Of a DNA stretch of 30,995 nt, positions 1 to 7,201 are shown piece after piece (the first letter of the stretch is position 1; every line of letters starts with the position of its first letter). Origin of the DNA: JAGTVG01 sp964389805 (GTDB taxonomy: Bacteria; Bacteroidota; Bacteroidia; Cytophagales; Cyclobacteriaceae). The position numbers were made by a program, and so were the translations under genes. A model generated the notes under the pieces. That model was given only the letters and a program-made list of their open reading frames with translations, searched no databases and had not been told where the DNA came from. The DNA lies in NCBI GenBank assembly GCA_964389805.1, contig CAYMFU010000004.1, positions 1 to 30,995 of the forward strand, in the 5' to 3' direction.

Positions 1-291
1 ATAGATGACAATGTGATTGAATCCACAGGTCATTCTCATGTTTCAGATGGCCTCGAAAGCCTGAACAGAATTGATCGTAAAAAAGTTTTAAAAAAAGCAA
101 TGGAGAAACTAAGCAAAGAAGAAAATTTATTAATTTCACTATACTATTTTGAAGAGAACTCTGTTGCTGAAGTCTCAGATATAACCGGATTAGAGCAAAA
201 CTATATTAAAGTAAAGGTACACAGAGCAAGAAAAAAGCTTTACAATGGTTTATCACAGGTTATGGGAATTAAAATGGAAGACGTATTATGA
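1..291 (+). CDS. ECF-type RNA polymerase sigma factor, C-terminal part
   Basis: The reading frame is open from the first base, so the 5' end lies outside the window; about 96 residues are visible. The visible part is a sigma-70 region 4: a helix-turn-helix in which LSKEENLLISLYYFEENS leads into a recognition helix and then VKVHRARKKLY, the usual end of an ECF sigma factor. Region 4 binds the -35/-33 promoter element. The GTG at 13 is an internal codon and not a start. The stop overlaps the next gene's start as ATGA (288-291), so the two are translationally coupled, the usual arrangement of a sigma factor with its regulator. The family call is secure; the regulon cannot be read from here. Confidence 0.85.
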   Translation: MDDNVIESTGHSHVSDGLESLNRIDRKKVLKKAMEKLSKEENLLISLYYFEENSVAEVSDITGLEQNYIKVKVHRARKKLYNGLSQVMGIKMEDVL

Positions 292-671
292 AGGAAGAAA
301 AAATTGATCGTTTTATCCGAAAGGCCATTAACGATGGATATATAGAAAATCCATCTCCAAACTTTACGGAAAATGTAATGGATAAGCTTGGTGTTGCCAA
401 TCTGGAAGCCAAACTCAAAACCAAACCGATGAAATCAAAATGGGGATTACGATCCATGATCTTCATTTATCTTATCATTATGGTTGCTATACTTTTGATC
501 CCAGGTAGTTTGGCATCAGGTGGATATCAATTGCCAAAATTTGAGCTGCCTTCTTTAAGTAAATATTTTGTTCTTGACAGCAATATTTCCAAACTACTGT
601 TGACGCTCATCCTTGGAGGATGGTTCCTTATATTCATAGATAATTATCTTAAAAAATTCTTTACTAAGTAA
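288..671 (+). CDS. small two-span membrane protein, probable anti-sigma factor
   Basis: This 127-residue protein has a charged N-terminal cytoplasmic half (about residues 1-52), a transmembrane segment at about 56-76, a short proline-rich loop, and a second hydrophobic segment at about 100-118 followed by a lysine-rich tail. I do not recognise a named family and see no zinc anti-sigma HxxxCxxC motif; the protein has no cysteine. Its start overlaps the stop of the sigma factor gene (ATGA), and such a coupled membrane partner is typically the anti-sigma factor that holds the sigma factor at the inner membrane. The role is therefore inferred from context and topology. The start is fixed by the overlap. 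Confidence 0.6.
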   Translation: MKEEKIDRFIRKAINDGYIENPSPNFTENVMDKLGVANLEAKLKTKPMKSKWGLRSMIFIYLIIMVAILLIPGSLASGGYQLPKFELPSLSKYFVLDSNISKLLLTLILGGWFLIFIDNYLKKFFTK

Positions 672-721
672 GCAAACAATTCTAAATCTGGATATTTTCA
701 ACCTGCTAATTAATCCGCGAT

Positions 722-740
722 TCTAATTTTGAATATTAGA
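722..740 (+). terminator. weak AT-rich hairpin after the sigma/anti-sigma pair
   Basis: TCTAAT (722-727) and ATTAGA (735-740) can pair around a 7-base loop, followed by a T-rich stretch. The stem is short and AT-rich, so this is only a possible terminator. Confidence 0.25.
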
Positions 741-830
741 TTTATAATCTTTTAAAGGGAAATTTTTTTTCTGCGCGTAATTGTCTGATAATCACGAGAT
801 TATACAAAGGTTCCACTTATGTTATTCAGC

Positions 831-862
831 TTTGCTTTTTTCACGTTTTAGGACTATTTTTA
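831..862 (+). promoter_or_regulatory. possible Bacteroidota-type promoter for the EF-G paralog
   Basis: TTTG at 831-834 and TATTTTTA at 855-862 are separated by 20 bases. This fits the Bacteroidota -33/-7 pattern except for the last base of the -7 element. Transcription would begin near 869, at or just before the ATG at 872 and about 60 bases before the ATG at 929, which favours 929 as the real start. Confidence 0.3.
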
Positions 863-928
863 CCACCCCTAATGGGATGGGGAAGTCCTTCCTGCTCTCC
901 TCATTTTTTTAACTCAAAATGGAAAGAT

Positions 929-3058
929 ATGAAAGTTTATGATGACAAGCACATTAAGAATGTAGTACTACTGGGGAGTGCCAAATCAGGTAAAACAACA
1001 CTAGCCGAAACAATGTTATTTGAATCTGGTATGTTGAAACGTCGTGGCGCAGTAGAAGATAAAAACACGATATCCGATTATCATGAGATAGAGCATGATC
1101 GTGGGAACTCAGTATACGCTACTTCTATGCATAGCGAATGGAGGGATTATAAGATCAATTTGATTGATACTCCAGGCCTGGATGATTTTATGGGAGAAAT
1201 TGTATCATCTCTTCGTGTAGCCGATACATGTCTTATGGTCATTAATTCACAATATGGTGTAGAGGTAAATACTGAACTCATCTGGAATTATGTGGAAAAA
1301 TTCCAAAAACCAGTGATTTTTGGTTTAAATCAACTTGACCATCCAAAAGCAAATTTTGAATTGGCTGTTGAATCCATAAAAAACAGGGTCGGTTCTGCCG
1401 TCGTTCTAATGCAATACCCTATTAATCAAGGGGAAGGATTTAACGGTATCATCGACCTGCTTAAGATGACATATTACAAATTCCCAGCAGGAGGAGGAAA
1501 ACCAGAGAAATTACCTATCCCTGATGAAGAGAAGGATAAGGCAGAAGAATTGCATAATGAACTAGTTGAGAAAGCTGCTGAAAATGACGAAGCCCTTATG
1601 GAACTGTATTTTGAGAAGGGTTCTCTTGATGAGGACGAATTAAGAAAAGGATTAAAGATCGGTATGCTCCATCAGGAAGTATTTCCAATATTCTGCCTAT
1701 CGGCGAAGAATAATATGGGTAGTGGCCGTCTTATGGGCTTTATCGATAATGTAGCCCCATCAGCTATCGAGGGAAAATCAGAGACAACTGTCGATGGAAA
1801 AGAAATTCAGTGCGATCCAAAGGCAAAAACCTCTCTTTTTGTATTTAAAACAATTAATGAAGCATACCTGGGTAAGGTTACTTTCTTCAAAGTATGTACT
1901 GGAGAATTGAAAATAGGATCTGAACTTTACAATACAACCACGAGTACGTCTGAAAAGATCAATCAGTTGTTTATAATGGATGGCAAGAACAGAACCAACG
2001 TGGATAAACTTGCTGCTGGTGATATTGGTGCTACCGTTAAGCTTAAGGACACAAATACCAATAACACGTTACATGTTAAAGAATTTCCGGTTGAATATCA
2101 ACCCATGGAATTTCCAGAACCTAGAATGCAGACTGCCATTCGGGCAAAGGATAAAAATGATGAAGAAAAACTGAGTGAAGCTTTAAGGGAGATAAACCAG
2201 GAAGATCCTACTTCTGTGATCCAGTTTTCAAGGGAATTAAAACAATTGATATGGTCAGGTCAGGGAGAATTACATCTTGCGGTTACAGACTGGAAACTTA
2301 AGAAGATCTATGGAGTAGAAGCTGAAACATTTAAGCCGAAGATCCCTTATCGGGAAACCATTCAAAAGAAAGCTGATGCCAGTTACCGACACAAAAAACA
2401 ATCTGGTGGAGCCGGTCAATTTGGAGAGGTATTTATGCGAATCGATCCGTATTATGAAGGAGCACCCGAGCCCACAGATTTAAACCTCAGGAAAAAAGAG
2501 GAAATTAATCTGGAAGGTGGAGGAAAGCTTGTATTCTACAATTGCATTGTAGGTGGCGTCATTGATCAAAGGTTCATTCCATCTATACTCAAAGGGATTA
2601 TGGAAAAAATGGAAGAGGGCCCACTGACGGGATCTTATGTACGTGATGTACGTGTATTTGTATATGATGGCAAAATGCACCCGGTTGACTCAAATGACAT
2701 CTCATTCAAAATAGCAGGAGCCCAGGCATTTAAAACTGCCTTTGTCGATGCAAATCCTAAAATCCTTGAACCAATTTATGATGTTGAGGTGATGGTACCT
2801 GAAGATCTTATGGGTGATGTTATGACTGACCTTCAATCCAGAAGGTCCATTATAATGGGAATGGATGCAGTCAATAATTATCAGGTAATAAAGGCAAAGA
2901 CACCTTTGGCCGAAATGTATAAATATACGACTACGCTGAGATCCCTTACGCAGGGTAGGGCTAGCTTTAAAGCCAAATTCTCAGAATATTCTCCTGTACC
3001 TCCTGATATTCAACAAAAACTATATCAGGAACATCTGGCGGCTGAAGCTGAGAAGTAA
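929..3058 (+). CDS. elongation factor G paralog (EF-G2 type)
   Basis: A 709-residue translational GTPase with all EF-G domains. The P-loop is GSAKSGKT (residues 16-23), switch I contains DRGNSV (57-62), G3 is DTPG (80-83) and G4 is NQLD (134-137). The domain IV motif KQSGGAGQFGEV and a complete domain V follow. Two positions differ from standard EF-G: the residue after DTPG is Leu84 where the catalytic histidine normally sits, and G4 reads NQLD instead of NKxD. This matches the Bacteroidota EF-G2 group, whose Bacteroides thetaiotaomicron member is reported to promote translocation without GTP hydrolysis during carbon starvation. I chose ATG 929 because the family begins close to MKVY; the in-frame ATG at 872 adds 19 residues unlike the family. 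It stands alone between a possible promoter and a strong terminator. Confidence 0.9.
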   Translation: MKVYDDKHIKNVVLLGSAKSGKTTLAETMLFESGMLKRRGAVEDKNTISDYHEIEHDRGNSVYATSMHSEWRDYKINLIDTPGLDDFMGEIVSSLRVADTCLMVINSQYGVEVNTELIWNYVEKFQKPVIFGLNQLDHPKANFELAVESIKNRVGSAVVLMQYPINQGEGFNGIIDLLKMTYYKFPAGGGKPEKLPIPDEEKDKAEELHNELVEKAAENDEALMELYFEKGSLDEDELRKGLKIGMLHQEVFPIFCLSAKNNMGSGRLMGFIDNVAPSAIEGKSETTVDGKEIQCDPKAKTSLFVFKTINEAYLGKVTFFKVCTGELKIGSELYNTTTSTSEKINQLFIMDGKNRTNVDKLAAGDIGATVKLKDTNTNNTLHVKEFPVEYQPMEFPEPRMQTAIRAKDKNDEEKLSEALREINQEDPTSVIQFSRELKQLIWSGQGELHLAVTDWKLKKIYGVEAETFKPKIPYRETIQKKADASYRHKKQSGGAGQFGEVFMRIDPYYEGAPEPTDLNLRKKEEINLEGGGKLVFYNCIVGGVIDQRFIPSILKGIMEKMEEGPLTGSYVRDVRVFVYDGKMHPVDSNDISFKIAGAQAFKTAFVDANPKILEPIYDVEVMVPEDLMGDVMTDLQSRRSIIMGMDAVNNYQVIKAKTPLAEMYKYTTTLRSLTQGRASFKAKFSEYSPVPPDIQQKLYQEHLAAEAEK

Positions 3059-3083
3059 TTTAAGTTGTAAAGAATTTAATAAG

Positions 3084-3129
3084 ATCCCGCTTCAGTCTGT
3101 ATCAGGATGGATGGCGGGATTTTCTATTT
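3084..3129. terminator. bidirectional terminator between the EF-G paralog and the GH3 gene
   Basis: ATCCCGC (3084-3090) pairs with GCGGGAT (3114-3120) around a 23-base loop. On the plus strand it is followed by a T-rich run, and on the minus strand by an AT-rich stretch. It lies 25 bases after the EF-G paralog stop and directly behind the GH3 gene stop, so it can serve both convergent transcripts. Confidence 0.6.
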
Positions 3130-4641
3130 AATTAATGGCAGGATATCATCCAGATATTCCCGGGTATTCGCCAGTCTCGGCACCTTATTTTGCCCTCCGA
3201 GCTTATCTCTTTTTTTCATCCAGAAATAAAAAGTGCCATCATTAACCGCATGAACTATGGGTTTATTCAGAGCTATATTCTTATATCTCTTGGCATCATA
3301 ATCACTATTGATCCGCCTTAAAGTCCTGTCTAAGACATCAACAAATTTATTAAGATCATCAGGTAGTTTTTTGAATTCAATGATCCACTCGTGTCCACCC
3401 TTTTCACCTTGGTTAAAATATCGGGGTCCTGCGGTATAATCTCCAATGATGGCGCCCGTTTTCGAACAGGCATTTTCGATACCTTGTTCTGCATTTTCAA
3501 TTATTAGTTCCTCACCAAAAGCATTTATAAAATGCTTGGTGCGGCCTGAGATTTTTATCCTAAACGGGTATTTTGAGGTGAACCTGACAGTATCTCCTAT
3601 TCTGTACCTCCATAATCCAGCATTAGTAGATATTACCAATGCATAGTTTTTACCAATCTCAACTTCTTCCAGACCTATTACCTTGGGATCATCATTGTTT
3701 ATATCTTCAAATGGAATGAATTCATAAAAGATTCCGTAATCAAGCATCAGCAATAGCTCATCCGTACTTTTTTTATCCTGAATTCCGAAAAAGCCCTCGG
3801 AGGCGTTATATGTCTCCATATACCTCATATTACCCGAGGGGATCAATTCTTGAAATAATCTTTTATACGGCAGAAAAGAAACAGCTCCATGAACAAACAA
3901 TTGAAGATTAGGCCAAACCTCAAGTATATTTTCCGCATTCTTTAATTCAAGAATCCTTTTGATCAAAACGATTGTCCAGGTAGGGACCCCATAAATACTG
4001 GTTACATTTTCCTCGGAAGTAATTTCAGCCATCTTCTCGATTTTCTCTTCCCAATCACTCATTAGTGCGACATCAATTGGGGGAGTTTTTTTTATTTGAG
4101 ACCAGAATGGCAGATTTTTAATAATTACTGCAGAAACATCGCCATAATAAGATTTAGAGTTTTTATCGAATTGGTTGATCTGGTGGCTTCCACCAATGAC
4201 CAATCCTTTTCCAGCATAGATTTTTGAGTCAGGATAATTATTCACATAAATAGATATCATATCCTTGCCCCCTTTAAAATGGCAGTCTTCCAGGGCTTCA
4301 TTCGTTACAGGTATATACTTGCTTCTGCTGTTTGTAGTACCCGAGGACTTGGCAAACCAATTAACTTCCGAAGGCCACAAAATATTCTGTTCACCATTCA
4401 GCAATCGTTTTATATATGGATAGAGTACTTCATAATTCCTTACAGGTACTTTATTTCTGAAATCACTTAGTGTTTTAATATTTGCAAAATCATGTTCCTT
4501 GCCAAAAACTGTATTTTTTGCAGTGCTAATTAGTTTTCCAAATAATTCCTGCTGTACCTCGATTGGATATTTAAGGAAGAGTTCAATTTGATGCATTCTT
4601 TTTAGCATCACCCATGAAAAAATTGAATTGATCAGTTCCAT
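3124..4641 (-). CDS. GH3-family (auxin-responsive GH3-like) acyl-adenylating enzyme
   Basis: A 505-residue protein of the GH3 family, within the ANL adenylating superfamily. Plant members adenylate a carboxylic acid with ATP and join it to an amino acid. The three nucleotide-binding motifs are present: SSGTTNSRSK (99-108), ETYNASEGFFG (276-286) and GLWRYRIGDTV (342-352), followed by SGRTKHFINAFGEELI (365-380) at the hinge to the C-terminal domain. Length is somewhat under the roughly 600 residues of plant enzymes but normal for bacterial ones. There is no signal peptide, so it should be cytoplasmic. It is the last gene of recJ-lptB-GH3, with 6 bases between lptB and its ATG. The family is clear; the bacterial substrate is unknown to me. 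Confidence 0.85.
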   Translation of the reverse strand: MELINSIFSWVMLKRMHQIELFLKYPIEVQQELFGKLISTAKNTVFGKEHDFANIKTLSDFRNKVPVRNYEVLYPYIKRLLNGEQNILWPSEVNWFAKSSGTTNSRSKYIPVTNEALEDCHFKGGKDMISIYVNNYPDSKIYAGKGLVIGGSHQINQFDKNSKSYYGDVSAVIIKNLPFWSQIKKTPPIDVALMSDWEEKIEKMAEITSEENVTSIYGVPTWTIVLIKRILELKNAENILEVWPNLQLFVHGAVSFLPYKRLFQELIPSGNMRYMETYNASEGFFGIQDKKSTDELLLMLDYGIFYEFIPFEDINNDDPKVIGLEEVEIGKNYALVISTNAGLWRYRIGDTVRFTSKYPFRIKISGRTKHFINAFGEELIIENAEQGIENACSKTGAIIGDYTAGPRYFNQGEKGGHEWIIEFKKLPDDLNKFVDVLDRTLRRINSDYDAKRYKNIALNKPIVHAVNDGTFYFWMKKRDKLGGQNKVPRLANTREYLDDILPLIK

Positions 4642-4647
4642 GTTCGG

Positions 4648-5385
4648 CTAAATCTTTCTTTTCAACTCAAAGTGTTTACCCAGATAGACCCTCCTCACCT
4701 GTTCATCTTCGGCGAGCTCTTCAGCGCTACCTGATTTTAAAAGTTTACCTTCGAACATTAAATAGGCTCTATCCGTGATAGACAAGGTTTCATTTACATT
4801 ATGGTCTGTAATTAGAATGCCAATATTTTTACGCTTTAGTCTGGCGACAATTGATTGAATTTCCTCAACCGCAATAGGATCTACACCGGCAAAAGGTTCA
4901 TCTAACAGGACAAATTTTGGATCTACTGCAAGGGCTCTTGCTATTTCGGTTCTACGTCTTTCACCACCTGATAAAACAACTCCCTTACTTTTTCTAACAT
5001 GATTCAAGCTGAATTCATCCAGTAAGGCTTCCATCTTATTATATTGTTCCTTTTTGGTCATTTTAGAAAGTTCGAGTACCGCCAGGAGGTTTTCCTCAAC
5101 AGTCAGGGATCTGAAAACAGATGGTTCCTGGGCAAGATAACCAATTCCCATTTTGGCCCTTTTGTACATTGCTAAAGTTGTAATGTTTTCATTTTCCAGA
5201 AAAATTTCACCTGATAAAGGTTTTATCAGGCCCACAATCATATAAAAAGAAGTAGTTTTCCCAGCTCCATTAGGTCCAAGAAGCCCAACTATCTCACCTT
5301 GCTCAACTTTCAAGGTAACATCATTTACCACAGTCCTGCTTTTGTATTTTTTAACCAGGTTATCAGCCCTTAATACCAGTCCCAT
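4648..5385 (-). CDS. lptB: LPS export ABC transporter ATP-binding protein LptB
   Basis: A 245-residue ABC ATPase that powers extraction of lipopolysaccharide from the inner membrane with LptF/LptG. Walker A is GPNGAGKT (37-44), the Q-loop glutamine is Q86, the signature LSGGE is 138-142, Walker B is VLLDE (159-163) and the switch histidine is H195. The Q-loop surroundings (YLAQEPSVFR) and the signature followed by RRRTEIARAL are typical of LptB and separate it from general ABC ATPases. Its ATG shares one base with the recJ stop (TAATG), so translation is coupled. No other lpt gene is in the window. Confidence 0.93.
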   Translation of the reverse strand: MGLVLRADNLVKKYKSRTVVNDVTLKVEQGEIVGLLGPNGAGKTTSFYMIVGLIKPLSGEIFLENENITTLAMYKRAKMGIGYLAQEPSVFRSLTVEENLLAVLELSKMTKKEQYNKMEALLDEFSLNHVRKSKGVVLSGGERRRTEIARALAVDPKFVLLDEPFAGVDPIAVEEIQSIVARLKRKNIGILITDHNVNETLSITDRAYLMFEGKLLKSGSAEELAEDEQVRRVYLGKHFELKRKI

Positions 5386-7088
5386 TAGTCAAATTTTATA
5401 TCCTTAGCAATAAATTGTATGGAGTTTTGGTCCAGATAATTGTTCTCTTCAATCGCATAGGCCATTTTAAATCGCATACCGCTGTTAATTAACTCAAAAT
5501 ATGGCGCTAATCCAAAACCAATTGTTTCAATTACAGTATCTACCCCCTCCTGATGTACATAAAATTTTAAATGATCTTCCTTCAATATTCGTGGCCGGTT
5601 AGTAACAAAAAGGTTTTCAGAGACAAATAGTGGTTGTAGATTGGCCGGTCCAAAAGGGGCCATTTGTTCAAGAATTTCAAGGAACTTTGACGTAGCTATT
5701 TCAATTGATATGACCTGATCAATATCTAAATGTGGAATTAATTGTTCATCTGTTATCTTTTCCTCAACAATCTTTTCAAACCTCTTCTGAAATGAAGCAA
5801 TCTTATCCACATCCATCGTCAAGCCTGCAGCATACATATGTCCCCCATATTGGTCCAGCAAGTCTGAGCATTGTGAGATGGCTTCATAAACATCAAAGCC
5901 ATCTACAGAGCGAGCAGAGCCCGTTGCTTTATTCTTTGATTTGGTAAGAATTATTGTTGGTCTGTAATATTTATCAATACATCGTGAAGCCACGATCCCG
6001 ATCACTCCTTTATGCCAATCGTTTTTAAAAAGTACGGTCGATTTAGCATTTTTAAGTTTATCGTCACTTTCGATCATTTTCAGAGCTTCCTGTGTAATGT
6101 TTGAATCAAAACTTCTCCGTTCGTTGTTGTTGCTGTTAATTTTCAAAGCTGTATGCTCTGCTTTCTTGTATGAATCAGAAATTAACAACTCAACGGCCAG
6201 TCCAGCATGGGTCATCCTACCTGCTGCATTAATTCTGGGCCCTATCCCAAACACTATCCCTGAAAGTGTTACTTTTCCCCTGAGGCCTGCAACATCAATC
6301 AATGCCTTTAATCCAGGTCTTGGATTGCTGTTCAATTTTTCCAAACCAAAATAAGATAAAATCCGATTTTCCCCATTAACTGGGACAATATCTGATGCTA
6401 TGCTTACAGCCAGAAAATCAAGATATTCGAATACTTCAGCAACATCAAGATTATTATATATCGCAAATCCTTGTAGAAATTTAAATCCAACTCCACATCC
6501 GGAAAGGTCTTTATATGGATACTTGCATTCCTTTCTCTTCGGATCAAGAATGGCATATGCTTCCGGCAAGGTTGAACCAGGTAAATGATGATCACAAATG
6601 ATTAGATCAATGCCCTTTTTATTGGCCAGTTTGGTCATTTCAACAGCCTTAATGCCACAATCCAAGCTGATGATTAAATTAATATTATTTTTATCTGCCC
6701 ATTCAATTCCATTTTTTGAAATTCCATACCCTTCCTCATATCGATCAGGAATATAATAATGAACATTTGAATATATTTTTTTTAGGTAACTGAATACTAA
6801 TGCAACAGATGTAGTTCCGTCTACATCATAATCCCCATATATAAGAATGTTCTCTGCATTGTGTATTGCCCTGTTCAGCCTTTCAATGCCCAGATCCATA
6901 TCTTCCATAAGAAAAGGATCATGCAGGCTATCAAGCGATGGGCGAAAGTAGGATTTAGCTTTTTTATATGTATCAATACCTCTTTGGATCAATACAGAGG
7001 ATAATACCGGATTTACATTAATCTCCTTAGAAAGTTGTTCAACTTTTCCATTTTCCGGTGTGTTTTTTATAATCCATCTTTGATCCAT
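5385..7088 (-). CDS. recJ: single-stranded-DNA-specific 5'-3' exonuclease RecJ
   Basis: A 567-residue DHH-family exonuclease acting in recombination and mismatch repair. Metal-binding motifs are DYDVDG (86-91), DCG (143-145) and DHH (166-168). The conserved GPRINAAGR lies at 283-291, and the DHHA1 part carries GSARS (390-394) and GGHMYAAG (415-422), followed by the C-terminal OB-like region. Length is usual for RecJ. The ATG start is followed by a sequence aligning with the family N-terminus. It is the first gene of the recJ-lptB-GH3 operon, whose promoter should lie in the 113 bases after the histidine kinase gene, although I see no convincing consensus there. Confidence 0.93.
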   Translation of the reverse strand: MDQRWIIKNTPENGKVEQLSKEINVNPVLSSVLIQRGIDTYKKAKSYFRPSLDSLHDPFLMEDMDLGIERLNRAIHNAENILIYGDYDVDGTTSVALVFSYLKKIYSNVHYYIPDRYEEGYGISKNGIEWADKNNINLIISLDCGIKAVEMTKLANKKGIDLIICDHHLPGSTLPEAYAILDPKRKECKYPYKDLSGCGVGFKFLQGFAIYNNLDVAEVFEYLDFLAVSIASDIVPVNGENRILSYFGLEKLNSNPRPGLKALIDVAGLRGKVTLSGIVFGIGPRINAAGRMTHAGLAVELLISDSYKKAEHTALKINSNNNERRSFDSNITQEALKMIESDDKLKNAKSTVLFKNDWHKGVIGIVASRCIDKYYRPTIILTKSKNKATGSARSVDGFDVYEAISQCSDLLDQYGGHMYAAGLTMDVDKIASFQKRFEKIVEEKITDEQLIPHLDIDQVISIEIATSKFLEILEQMAPFGPANLQPLFVSENLFVTNRPRILKEDHLKFYVHQEGVDTVIETIGFGLAPYFELINSGMRFKMAYAIEENNYLDQNSIQFIAKDIKFD

Positions 7089-7201
7089 GTCAATTGTAAA
7101 AATAGATATTTAGGACCACATTATAACCGATTGATCTATTATATATTTTGTGACGGGATTTTATAAAAGTACATTTACTTCTATATAATATAAAGGTAAA
7201 T

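Noticed and set aside
872..928. Longer N-terminus for the EF-G paralog from the ATG at 872
   Set aside because: The 19 extra residues do not resemble the family N-terminus, and a possible promoter places the transcript start at about this ATG. ATG 929 fits better.
5385..7088. RecJ and the NrnA-like protein as duplicates of one gene
   Set aside because: They share only DHH/DHHA1 motifs. Lengths (567 and 343 residues) and domain layouts differ, as expected for separate families.
7168..7199. AT-rich inverted repeat after the histidine kinase gene
   Set aside because: Pairing is broken by mismatches and consists almost only of A-T pairs, so it is not distinguishable from background.
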